48,797 nt of DNA. Origin: Sulfurimonas sp. RIFOXYB12_FULL_35_9 (lineage in GTDB: Bacteria > Campylobacterota > Campylobacteria > Campylobacterales > Sulfurimonadaceae). The DNA lies in contig MICC01000019.1 in NCBI GenBank assembly GCA_001829715.1, forward strand, positions 1-48,797. The letters run 5' to 3'. Of this stretch, positions 33,919 through 41,980 are shown piece after piece. Within the stretch, counting starts at the first letter, position 1. Each line of letters starts with the position of its first letter. The notes beneath the pieces are model-generated. The model made no database searches, was not told the origin of the DNA, and saw only the letters and a list, made by a program, of their open reading frames with translations. Both the position numbers and the translations under genes were made by a program.

Positions 33919-34571
33919 ATACAGCTCTTTATGGTTTTTAAGTCGTTAAATGTTACTTTTTTGTCATCAGGATTTCTCAGCAGATGATTTGGATGATAAA
34001 TCGGAATCAATTTATAATCTTTAAAGTTTATAACATGTCCTCTTACACTTTGAAAATTTTGATCTTCAGACGTAACTTTAGCATAAGCATCTTTACCTAA
34101 AGTAACGATGACTTTTGGTTTTACAAACTCTATTTGTGAAAATAGGTAGTTCTTACATGAATCCCACTCCGAATTTGATGGAGTGTTTGAGTTTAAAGGT
34201 TTGCACTTTATGGCATGTGTAAAATAGACATCTTCTGTCTTTAAATTTAGAACTTTTTCTATCATATCTTTTAACATCTCGCCGCTTCTACCGCAAAAGT
34301 ATGAGTTTGTACTGTCTTCCGTGAGTGAAACGGCATAGTCGATTATCATAAGGTCTGCGTTTGGATTTCCATAGCCGCTCATGCTTTGAGATCTTGATTT
34401 GCTAAGATCACACAGGTAACATGAAAGAACATCTCTTTTTATTTCATCAAGGTTATGAGGTTTTTCACTAAAACTTTTTTGGTTTATGGAAAACGAATCA
34501 CAATACTCAAATCCCATAGCTCTCAAGCGATAGAAGTTTTGAAGAAGAAGCAAATTTTGAAAAGAGTTCAA
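33915..34571 (-). CDS. Uracil-DNA glycosylase family protein with altered motif 1
   Basis: The protein has 218 residues from TTG 34571, which follows AAGG by 6 nt and includes the helix SFQNLLLLQNFYRLRAMGFEY; a longer open frame to 34679 adds unlikely residues. Four cysteines (CYLC, IKCKP, WDSCKNY) are placed as in iron-sulfur family 4-type glycosylases, with GRSGEML, ALGK-like VTLGKDAYAK and YHPNHLLRNP also present. However, the usual GEAPG catalytic loop reads IDYAVS, and a normal enzyme has an acidic or polar residue there. Uracil excision is therefore uncertain. It is followed by the periplasmic-fold gene with a 4-bp overlap. Confidence 0.75.
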   Translation of the reverse strand: MNSFQNLLLLQNFYRLRAMGFEYCDSFSINQKSFSEKPHNLDEIKRDVLSCYLCDLSKSRSQSMSGYGNPNADLMIIDYAVSLTEDSTNSYFCGRSGEMLKDMIEKVLNLKTEDVYFTHAIKCKPLNSNTPSNSEWDSCKNYLFSQIEFVKPKVIVTLGKDAYAKVTSEDQNFQSVRGHVINFKDYKLIPIYHPNHLLRNPDDKKVTFNDLKTIKSCI

Positions 34572-34900
34572 TCGTAACCTTATTTGAATCGAAATATCTG
34601 TGCGAGTATATTTAAAGTGTGGTTGATATTGGCTTAAAGTTTTGCAGTAGATTTGCAATGAAATAAGGAAAAATAGCACCTCTATAAATCTGTTTTCTTA
34701 GTTATTTTGCAGTTCTTTTGCACAAAAGTGGTACAAAAACGGTACAGTAAATTTTTGACTATTACATCTTTTATGCACATTTAATATATTAATTTATCTT
34801 TGAAATATCCCCTATAAAGTAGACAAACTTTTAATCAGTTAATTTGATAAAATAGCAAGTGAAGTTGCTATAAAAATTTAATGATTTAGGCATATATATA
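34572..34900. other. Gap of 329 bp holding the left end of a small degraded island
   Basis: This stretch contains the presumed promoter of the glycosylase gene (minus strand), then at 34700-34760 a short frame ending QKWYKNGTVNF-stop that looks like the tail of a tyrosine recombinase. The 17-bp repeat described separately lies inside it. The stretch then becomes very AT-rich before the protease start at 34901. A GATAAAAT -10-like sequence lies near 34846. Confidence 0.5.
34730..34746 (+). repeat. Left copy of a 17-bp direct repeat, possible attachment site
   Basis: GGTACAAAAACGGTACA is identical to 36083-36099. It contains two GGTACA hexamers 11 bp apart, one helical turn. In one frame it encodes WYKNGT, the same peptide type as the tail of the recombinase fragment at the other end. 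This is what one would expect if the attachment core lies in the 3' end of the integrase gene. Confidence 0.6.
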
Positions 34901-35641
34901 ATGAAAAGATTAGAAAAAGATAATGTAATTAATTCTGTTCACCCTCTGATGTTTTGGAATAAAAACTTATATAAGAATGAGTACAATCCTCTAGAATATC
35001 ATGTAGGTGGAAGAGGTACATGTTTTTTATATAAAACGAATAAATATTATTATTTGATTACTGCTAAACATAATCTAGATGCCAATAACACAGAAGGAAT
35101 AGTTAAAGAAATGAGTTCATGTCATATATTTAGCAATTATGAAAACACTTTTAAACAAACTTCATTTAGTCATTTTAACAAAAATAATACTTTAAAATTA
35201 AGATACATTCCAATAAATTTTACTGAAAAAGACGCTTATTACTCAGACTTATGTATCTTTCATATTTTTGATAATTTTCCTGATGACAAGAGTTGCTTAT
35301 ACTCTATTTTCCCTGATTTTACAGTTGAAGACAAAGGATATATGATTGGTTATCCAAATTATTTAAAATCGAATACCAATAATATAATAGAATACCAAAA
35401 AGCAATAGTGGAATTAGAAATTTCAGGTAGTGATTTAAATAATATTTTAATGGCATATAGTCATGGTATTGATATTAAAAAGCTTAATGGATTTAGTGGT
35501 AGCCCATTAGTTCAATACAGCTCTAGTAAAGACAAATATATATTATTTGGAATGGTAATAATGGGAAATTCCAATATTGTCAAAATTATTCCTACTATTA
35601 TAATAGATAGCGTAATATCTGAGTATGAAAAAAGATATTAA
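34901..35641 (+). CDS. Intracellular trypsin-like serine protease
   Basis: This 246-residue protein has no signal peptide or membrane helix. The chymotrypsin-fold triad is visible: His57 (YLITAKHNL), Asp116 (AYYSDLCIF) and Ser199 (NGFSGSPLV). The N-terminal GRGTCFLYKTNKYYYLIT is the usual first strand pair of such proteases. There is no PDZ or other substrate domain. The base composition is strikingly AT-rich with many AAT, AAA and TAT codons, unlike nearby housekeeping genes. It is bracketed by a 17-bp repeat and followed by a recombinase fragment, so it looks like cargo of a mobile island. Cytoplasmic stand-alone proteases of this kind occur in anti-phage gene sets, but I see no partner protein here. 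The start has only a weak ribosome binding site. Confidence 0.8.
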   Translation: MKRLEKDNVINSVHPLMFWNKNLYKNEYNPLEYHVGGRGTCFLYKTNKYYYLITAKHNLDANNTEGIVKEMSSCHIFSNYENTFKQTSFSHFNKNNTLKLRYIPINFTEKDAYYSDLCIFHIFDNFPDDKSCLYSIFPDFTVEDKGYMIGYPNYLKSNTNNIIEYQKAIVELEISGSDLNNILMAYSHGIDIKKLNGFSGSPLVQYSSSKDKYILFGMVIMGNSNIVKIIPTIIIDSVISEYEKRY

Positions 35642-35736
35642 AAAGTAATGTCAGACGCATTGTAAAGTTTGGCACTTTTTTTAAAATGAGTTATCCTAAA
35701 ATATGCTTTATTTTATAAATTGTATGCCAATATTAG

Positions 35737-36111
35737 GTGTTAGTTTGGCAGATGTTGCCAAGAGCTAGATATTTTTTTAAAAATCAACAGCTTCAAACCG
35801 GTATGCAAAACAGTTATCTGTTTCTCAATACAAAAAACACTTATTATGGAACTAGTTTAGCTTTGTATAAAAACTATAAAAGTATTTTAATAAAGCTAAA
35901 TATTGAAGCAAGAACATTGCACAATACTAGACATACTTTTGCAAGTATGATGTTAAATAATGGAATAGACCCAATGTGGGTATCAAATACTTTATGTCAT
36001 GAGAACCTAGATATTACCCTCAAAGTTTATTCACATTTTATGCCTAAAAAAGAAAAAATGGTCATAGGCTTTTTAGAAAAACGGTACAAAAACGGTACAA
36101 GCCACCTTTAA
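35737..36111 (+). pseudogene. C-terminal fragment of a tyrosine recombinase (integrase)
   Basis: The open frame (124 residues) corresponds to the last third of a phage-type integrase. It has the HxxR box (TLHNTRHTFASMMLNNGI), the LxHENL helix and the nucleophile Tyr in LKVYSHFM. The N-terminal DNA-binding domains and the first catalytic Arg region are missing, and the expected LGH motif is LCH. No credible start is seen; upstream sequence is full of stops. I regard it as a decayed gene. Its last codons (KRYKNGT) overlap the right copy of the 17-bp repeat. Confidence 0.85.
36083..36099 (+). repeat. Right copy of the 17-bp direct repeat, possible attachment site
   Basis: This copy is identical to 34730-34746 and lies in the last codons of the recombinase fragment. 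The distance between copies is 1353 bp and covers the protease and the integrase remnant. Just upstream, AAAACGGTACA extends the repeated pattern. Confidence 0.6.
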
Positions 36112-36176
36112 AGTATGATTAAAATTTACTTTATATTTTTTAGATAGAATGATGCAAAATAATTTGGGAGAGTTGT

Positions 36177-37754
36177 GTGAATATGAACAGTAATATATTG
36201 GAAGTCAACAATTTCACATTAACATCTTCAAGAGATATACCATCTGCGATACAAAAACTGGAAAATTTAAAAAAAGAGAATATGTTAATACATGTAGTCT
36301 CTTTTATGCACAATACAGTTTTAGTCCAAACGTTAAAAAGTGAGCTTGTCAAGATATTTCCAAATATAAAAATAGTGCTACTCACACACAACGATAAGCA
36401 TAGTACATGTCTGACTCTCTACTCTTTAAACAAAGAGGTAGATCCCAAAAGCGTTCACGATGAGATTATAAAAGAGCTTTATCTGCAGGGCGCAAAAAAA
36501 GAACTTGTCATAAAAGAGTACAGAAATAAGCTCTTTAGCAGATATTTTACGGATCATCTGACAAATCTTCCAAATACTTATAGACTTAGAAATGATCTGG
36601 ATGAGTATAAACATTTTGCTCTGGTCGTCTTTAATATAGATAATTTTCATACGATTAATAATTTTTATGGACACATCGTCGGAGATTATGTCATTGAAAA
36701 AGTGGGAAAGCATCTTCAAGATATCATCTCAAAACAGAACATTTACAAGCTCGCAGCAGATGAATTTGCTCTTGTAATCCCTCAAAATATTGGATTTTAT
36801 GAGCTAAAAGAGTATCTAGAAGAGCTTTGCAAAAAAATAAAAAATATTGTCATAGAGTATCAAAATATCAATATCTACATAGATTTTACATTAGGCTCGG
36901 CTACAAACAGAGAAAATAAAAATATATTTTCAAATGTTTCTATGGCGCTAAAATACGCAAAAGACATGGGTGTGAAGTTTTGGATTTATGAAGATAGAAT
37001 GAATTTTGAAAATCAGTATGAGAGAAATTTACAGCTCTCAGCGGTAGTTAGATATGCCGTAGAAAATTCTAAAATTTTTCCATATTTTCAGGCGATTGTA
37101 GACTCTAAAACATCAGAGATAAAAAAGTACGAGTGTTTGGCAAGATTGATGGATCAAAATGAGAAGATTCTCTCTCCGGCACTTTTTATACCTGTTGCAA
37201 AGAAAATCAAAGTTTATAACATCATAACAAAAACGATAATCGATAAGGCATTTGAAACATTTGAAGATAGTGAATTTGAGTTTAGCGTCAATCTCTCTAT
37301 CGAAGATATTATGAGCAGTGAAATGTTTAACTTTATCATGCAGAAATTGAAACATTCAAAAGCATCAAATAGGGTTATTTTTGAGCTGCTTGAGTCTGAT
37401 GCTATAGAGGATTTCGTAAAAGTTGAGAGGTTCATTTCAGAAGTGAAGAGATACGGCGCAAAAATAGCTATAGACGACTTTGGAAGCGGATACTCAAACT
37501 TTAAATATTTGACTAAAATGAGTGCGGATTATATAAAAATCGACGGCTCTTTGGTTCAAAATATAGATGTTGATAAAAATGCACTCTTTGTTGTTGAGAC
37601 AATTGTTGATTTTGCCCGTAAACTTGGGATTAAAACCATAGCTGAGTATGTCCACTCAAGTGTTATTCTGGGTATTGTAAAGGATCTCGATATTGACTAT
37701 TCTCAAGGATTTTACATAGACGAGCCTTCCGTATCTATTTCAAAAAGTATTTAG
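36177..37754 (+). CDS. Cytoplasmic GGDEF-EAL protein
   Basis: The 525 residues have no membrane segment. A small N-terminal domain (about 1-105) of unknown type is followed by GGDEF (about 120-270) with the signature AADEF, so it is probably not a cyclase. The EAL domain (about 285-520) carries KYECLARL in place of EAL, FSVNLSIED, FELLESDAIED, IDDFGSGYSNF, YIKIDGSLV and IAEYVHSS, retaining the key acidic residues of a phosphodiesterase. GTG 36177 is 6 nt after GGGAG; ATG 36183 is an alternative. It lies just right of the island and 86 bp before the GH17 gene, which it may help to regulate. Confidence 0.88.
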   Translation: MNMNSNILEVNNFTLTSSRDIPSAIQKLENLKKENMLIHVVSFMHNTVLVQTLKSELVKIFPNIKIVLLTHNDKHSTCLTLYSLNKEVDPKSVHDEIIKELYLQGAKKELVIKEYRNKLFSRYFTDHLTNLPNTYRLRNDLDEYKHFALVVFNIDNFHTINNFYGHIVGDYVIEKVGKHLQDIISKQNIYKLAADEFALVIPQNIGFYELKEYLEELCKKIKNIVIEYQNINIYIDFTLGSATNRENKNIFSNVSMALKYAKDMGVKFWIYEDRMNFENQYERNLQLSAVVRYAVENSKIFPYFQAIVDSKTSEIKKYECLARLMDQNEKILSPALFIPVAKKIKVYNIITKTIIDKAFETFEDSEFEFSVNLSIEDIMSSEMFNFIMQKLKHSKASNRVIFELLESDAIEDFVKVERFISEVKRYGAKIAIDDFGSGYSNFKYLTKMSADYIKIDGSLVQNIDVDKNALFVVETIVDFARKLGIKTIAEYVHSSVILGIVKDLDIDYSQGFYIDEPSVSISKSI

Positions 37755-37840
37755 TGAAACTTTATAGGTTAAATGTAGTATAAATCCGCTTTAATTATCA
37801 ATAGAGTGTTTTTTATAAAATGCACAAGGAAAGAGTAGTA

Positions 37841-39772
37841 ATGAAAAAAATATCAGCGATTTTAGCAAGTATAGTCACCGTAGCGCTTTTCTGGTACTTG
37901 GCGGGAGAAGTTTTTATCTTAAAAGATGATAAAAACTCTTTTTCAAAACTCGGATGTGTATCGTATGCGCCTTTTTCTAAAGATCAATCTCCGTTCTCTT
38001 TTGCCGAGGGAATGGTTGTTTCAGAAGATTTGGTAAGAAACGATTTGGCACTTTTATCAAAATATACTACTTGTATCAGAACATATTCGACGCTCGGTTT
38101 GGAGATGATTCCTCGTATTGCAAGAGAGAACGGTCTTGAGATGTATATGGGTGCATGGGTAAGCAGCGATAAGGTAATGACGCAAAAAGAGATAAATATG
38201 CTCATAAAGCTTGCAAGCGAAAATCAAGATATCGTCAAAGCGGTTATTGTGGGAAATGAGGTTCTGCTTCGAGGAGATGCTACTGAGACGCTGCTGGCAG
38301 GCTACATAAAACAGGTAAAAGAGGCACTTCCAAATACTAAGGTTACGTATGCTGATGTTTGGGAGTTCTGGGTAAAACATCCGAAGATTCGAGAGGTTAC
38401 AGATTTTGTAACGGTGCATATTTTGCCTTATTGGGAGGATGATCCTACAAATATAAAGCAATCAATCGGTCACTTGGCAGACGTCAGAGGCGAGGTTGAA
38501 GCTATCTTAAAAGATAAAAATATCTTGATAGGTGAGACGGGTTGGCCATCAGAGGGCAGAATGAGAGAAGATGCTCTTCCTAGCAAGATTAATCAGGCGA
38601 TTTTTGTCAGAGAGTTTGTAAAACTAGCCGAAAAAGAGGGATGGAGCTACAATATCATAGAAGCGTTTGATCAGCCTTGGAAAAGGGTGAGCGAGGGAGC
38701 AGTAGGTGGTTTTTGGGGGCTTTTTGATAAAGACAGGGCAGATAAAAATGTCTTTAGCGGTGATATTTCAAACTTTCCTAACTATAAGCCTTTGGCACTT
38801 GGATCTATTGCTTTGATATTGCTATTTTCAATTTTATTGAAAAATAGAGATATAAATACTAAAGGAATACTTCTTTTTAGTGTGGCAAATACTCTGTTCG
38901 CAATTTTGTTTATGCTTCAGATAGAACAGTATATCATTACCGTAAGAACGATGTGGGAACTTGTATGGGCACTTTTAGTTCTCTCTACGCACCTTCTGAT
39001 ATATTACTTTCTGCTCTCTTATGTTGCGTATGGCAAAAAACCTCAAATATTATCGCTTGAAAATATTTTTGCTCAAAAGATAAAGGGTCCTGATTCATCT
39101 CTTATGATTTTGTTTTATCTCTCTTTTATTTTTGTTTTGATATCAAATATTGCACTTGCATTTGATGGCAGGTATAGAAATTTTGAGATATATATTTTTA
39201 TTATTTCAGTCATCTCTTACCTGTGGCTATACAGAGGTCAATTTGAGAATATGGCTTTTGGAAGATTTGAAAAAGTATCTTTTGTTATACTTGCATTGAC
39301 ATCCGTTGTCATTTTCATAAATGAGACATATCTAAATGCTTTTTCAGATGTATGGATTGCCATTTCACTTGGATTCGCATATATTTTATTTAACGGCACT
39401 AAAAAGAGTTCATATAGCGAACTTAAATCTTTTATGCTTTATGCGGCGCTCTTTTTGGCACTTTTTTCGTATGCAAAATATGGTTTCTTGGCAAATAGCA
39501 ATTTTCTAGCAGAGTGTGGCAGTTCCCTAAACTCTTCTCTTTGCAAAGCTAGAGAGTCTCTTGCTCTATTTTTATATCTAGGGAAACTCGGAATTGCGGC
39601 AATTATAGTAGCAGCCGTTGCATTTTTCGTAAATTACAAGTTTCTCTCTTTGATCTCTTTGTTTCTGAGCATCGGAGCTATTGTAATGAATAATACGTTT
39701 CTTGGTGCAATAGCATTCGTTGTATCCATGTATGTTGTTTTGCTAAGTTCAAAAAGCAAAGCAAATATCTAG
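37841..39772 (+). CDS. Membrane-anchored glycoside hydrolase family 17 enzyme
   Basis: The protein has 643 residues from ATG 37841, chosen because AAGGA (37826-37830) is 10 nt away; an ATG at 37820 adds seven residues. An N-terminal helix (about 5-25) leads to a periplasmic GH17 barrel (about 38-320) with acid/base Glu140 (VGNEVLLRG) and nucleophile Glu232 (GETGWPSEG). The remaining 310 residues contain roughly nine or ten membrane helices. Bacterial GH17 enzymes of this type are beta-1,3-glucan hydrolases or transglycosylases that shape glucan chains. No glycosyltransferase 2 or export gene is adjacent. The upstream EAL protein could link it to c-di-GMP. A role in exopolysaccharide or periplasmic glucan is inferred. 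Confidence 0.85.
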   Translation: MKKISAILASIVTVALFWYLAGEVFILKDDKNSFSKLGCVSYAPFSKDQSPFSFAEGMVVSEDLVRNDLALLSKYTTCIRTYSTLGLEMIPRIARENGLEMYMGAWVSSDKVMTQKEINMLIKLASENQDIVKAVIVGNEVLLRGDATETLLAGYIKQVKEALPNTKVTYADVWEFWVKHPKIREVTDFVTVHILPYWEDDPTNIKQSIGHLADVRGEVEAILKDKNILIGETGWPSEGRMREDALPSKINQAIFVREFVKLAEKEGWSYNIIEAFDQPWKRVSEGAVGGFWGLFDKDRADKNVFSGDISNFPNYKPLALGSIALILLFSILLKNRDINTKGILLFSVANTLFAILFMLQIEQYIITVRTMWELVWALLVLSTHLLIYYFLLSYVAYGKKPQILSLENIFAQKIKGPDSSLMILFYLSFIFVLISNIALAFDGRYRNFEIYIFIISVISYLWLYRGQFENMAFGRFEKVSFVILALTSVVIFINETYLNAFSDVWIAISLGFAYILFNGTKKSSYSELKSFMLYAALFLALFSYAKYGFLANSNFLAECGSSLNSSLCKARESLALFLYLGKLGIAAIIVAAVAFFVNYKFLSLISLFLSIGAIVMNNTFLGAIAFVVSMYVVLLSSKSKANI

Positions 39773-39850
39773 TTTATGTAAATTTTTTTGTACTAAACGA
39801 TTTTTTCACACGCAAAGTAATAAACTTCTTCAAAAGCTAAAGGAGTTTAT

Positions 39851-40279
39851 ATGCGTTCTCTATCATGTCCTATCTCTTCAAGTATTATTAATGATTCCGA
39901 GTTTAAAGTTGCTGGTTTGGTTTACATCTTTTTGCTATTTGGTTATCTTTTTAGCGGGTATCTTTTTTTAGTAGGATATGTGTTAATTGATATTCTTATG
40001 CGATTGAGTCCATTAGGCAAATCACCTGTACTTTTATTTTCAGCTCTTATCGCAAAAGCTGCAAAATTGAAGTATAGCGCTAGAAATGAGGCTCCAAAGA
40101 GGTTTGCACTTATACTTGGAAGTGTAATGCTGCTATCTATCATGTTGGCGCATCTCTACTCTTTTAATGTTTTAGCTTTTATGATTACTTCAAATTTAGT
40201 TCTACTGAAGTTATTGGATGTTGTTCTGGATTATTGTGTTGGGTGCAAACTCTATAGTTATTTGATGTTATTAAAATAA
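39851..40279 (+). CDS. DUF4395 family membrane protein
   Basis: The 142 residues include two blocks of membrane helices (about 22-55 and 95-125). The pattern CPISSSIINDSEFKVAGL at the N-terminus, LMRLSPLGKSPV in the middle and CVGCKLYSYL at the C-terminus matches DUF4395. The terminal CxxC pair may be redox active; relatives often lie near thioredoxin genes. AAAGGAG precedes the ATG. The Spy-like gene starts 10 bp after its stop, so the two are probably co-transcribed. Confidence 0.75.
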   Translation: MRSLSCPISSSIINDSEFKVAGLVYIFLLFGYLFSGYLFLVGYVLIDILMRLSPLGKSPVLLFSALIAKAAKLKYSARNEAPKRFALILGSVMLLSIMLAHLYSFNVLAFMITSNLVLLKLLDVVLDYCVGCKLYSYLMLLK

Positions 40280-40289
40280 GGAAAAAAAT

Positions 40290-40838
40290 ATGAATAAGTT
40301 ACTGTTAATTCTTTTATCTTCGGCTGTTATGGTTTTTGCTGCAGATGGGAATGTAAATAAGTGCGGCAGTGCATGCAACGGCAAGATGATGCAAGGTGGT
40401 GCGGGTCAAAAAATGGAAAAAGTAAACCAGATGCCCGAAGAGATGAAGTTAAAACTCCAGTTTGACGCATTGGTTAATTTGCCTATTTTAGCAAGAACGT
40501 TTACTAAAAACAATGAAGATGAGAAGTTGGCTTTGACAAAAGAGCAGAAAATTGCTATCCAAAAGTATAAGCTAGAGACCATGGACAGTATATTGCCTAT
40601 TATGAAGAGTTCTCATGAGCTTTCACAAAAGCTGAAAAACGGTATCTTAACCGGTGATATGAGCGAGGAAGAAGCTCTTAAAATATCACGTGAGATTGCT
40701 AAGCAAAAAGAGAGTGTTTTGGCTATGAAAATTAACTGTATCTTATTTTTTAGAAAAACTTTGTCTAAAGAACAGTTTGCAAGATTGCTTGAGCTTGATA
40801 AAAATATGCTCTACATGAACAGTCCGTATAACTACTAA
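40290..40838 (+). CDS. Secreted Spy/CpxP-like protein
   Basis: The 182 residues start with a signal peptide (MNKLLLILLSSAVMVFA, cleaved near residue 17). The mature N-terminus is Cys-, Met- and Gly-rich (NKCGSACNGKMMQGGAGQKM), suggestive of metal binding. Residues about 45-170 are mostly helical with LALTKEQKIAIQKYK, similar to the LTxxQ repeats of periplasmic Spy/CpxP chaperones or metal-sensing proteins (CnrX/ZraP-like). AAGGA precedes the start. It is convergent, with 4-bp overlap, with a two-component sensor gene, which could be its regulator. Assignment is by pattern only. Confidence 0.65.
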   Translation: MNKLLLILLSSAVMVFAADGNVNKCGSACNGKMMQGGAGQKMEKVNQMPEEMKLKLQFDALVNLPILARTFTKNNEDEKLALTKEQKIAIQKYKLETMDSILPIMKSSHELSQKLKNGILTGDMSEEEALKISREIAKQKESVLAMKINCILFFRKTLSKEQFARLLELDKNMLYMNSPYNY

Positions 40839-41980
40839 AACTTGATTTCAACTCTCACTCCTCCGTCATTTTTTGGAGTAATTATGAGTGAGAGATTGTA
40901 TTTTTTTGCAATTTTATTTACGATATCAAGTCCAATACCAAAGCCTCCCGCATAACTGTTTGCCCTTGCATAGCGTTTAGTCACACTGTTTAGGAATTCA
41001 TCTTTTATGCCTATACCGTTATCCTCAAATATTAGAGTTTTTTCATAAGAACTAATCTCAATTTTCCCATGCGGTTTGTTGTATTTGATAGCATTTGACA
41101 ACAAGTTTGAGACAACTCTTTTTGCACTCTCTTTGTCCATTAAAAAATAAAAACTTTTAACATCACAATTTACTTCAAGCTTTTTAGCCTCTATATAATC
41201 GTTTTGAATCAATAACTCATCTTTGATAATCTTGCCAAAATCTACCATCTCCAAGCTGTTTTCAATATCATCGCCCAGCAGAAGAAATGTAAGATTTGCA
41301 TAAATATCAGAGATCCTATATGCACTTGCCTTGATTCTTGCCATATTTTTAGATGGATTTTTTTCAAACGCTTCAATGCTTAAAAGAAGTGAACTCACAG
41401 GTGTATTTAGCTCATGAGTAGTGTCTTTTATAAAATCATCAAGTTTTATTCTCTCATTTCTAATAGGTTGAATAAACATTTTTGTAAGAAAAAAACCGAC
41501 AAAACCGATGATAAGAAGTACCCCAATCGTGATGCCTGCAATGTTATAACGAAGAGATTTAAATAAGATTTGGCTATTGGGAAATATTACCACGATAGAG
41601 TGTACGCCTAAGTGGTTGTGTGTTGAGCTGTCGATAAGATACAGAGCATTGTCTTTTTTGTAAAATCTCTCTTTGTCAAGATCGAATTTTTCTAAAACCT
41701 TATCTCCAAAAATAGGTTGTTGCTGCTCATTTAAAAAAGTTGTCAGATACAATTCATGAGTTTTAAATTCAAAATGCTCACTCATCATGTGAGCATTTAT
41801 AATCTTTGATGAGAGACTAAGTGCATATGATTTCATCTTCTCTTCTTGCGTTTGCAAAATTGAGAGATAATAAATATGGTAAGAGAGAAATGCTATTATA
41901 AAAGTAAGAGCAAAAGATGAACCGTAGTAAAGAAATAAAAATTTAAAAATAGATTTTTTTTCACTTTTAGAGTAGGACAT
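40835..41980 (-). CDS. Membrane sensor histidine kinase
   Basis: The 381 residues include two membrane helices (about 13-35 and 148-170) flanking a periplasmic sensing region of about 110 residues with no recognised domain. The kinase core has DTTHELNTPVSSLL (phospho-acceptor His), NLLSNAIKYN, DNGIGI and GFGIGLDIV. The gene overlaps the end of the OmpR-type regulator by 14 bp, with AAAGGAG before its ATG. The pair resembles metal- or envelope-stress two-component systems of Campylobacterota. The signal is unknown. Confidence 0.9.
   Translation of the reverse strand: MSYSKSEKKSIFKFLFLYYGSSFALTFIIAFLSYHIYYLSILQTQEEKMKSYALSLSSKIINAHMMSEHFEFKTHELYLTTFLNEQQQPIFGDKVLEKFDLDKERFYKKDNALYLIDSSTHNHLGVHSIVVIFPNSQILFKSLRYNIAGITIGVLLIIGFVGFFLTKMFIQPIRNERIKLDDFIKDTTHELNTPVSSLLLSIEAFEKNPSKNMARIKASAYRISDIYANLTFLLLGDDIENSLEMVDFGKIIKDELLIQNDYIEAKKLEVNCDVKSFYFLMDKESAKRVVSNLLSNAIKYNKPHGKIEISSYEKTLIFEDNGIGIKDEFLNSVTKRYARANSYAGGFGIGLDIVNKIAKKYNLSLIITPKNDGGVRVEIKF

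Noticed and set aside
34680-34900. A tRNA gene as the integration site of the island
   Set aside because: No cloverleaf or GTTCGA-type T-loop is seen near either copy of the repeat.
36426-36719. 97-codon open frame antisense to the GGDEF-EAL gene
   Set aside because: It is antisense to clear GGDEF-domain coding and lacks start signals.
38057-38461. 134-codon open frame antisense to the GH17 gene
   Set aside because: The opposite strand encodes the catalytic GH17 motifs; the antisense frame has no recognisable domain or start signal.
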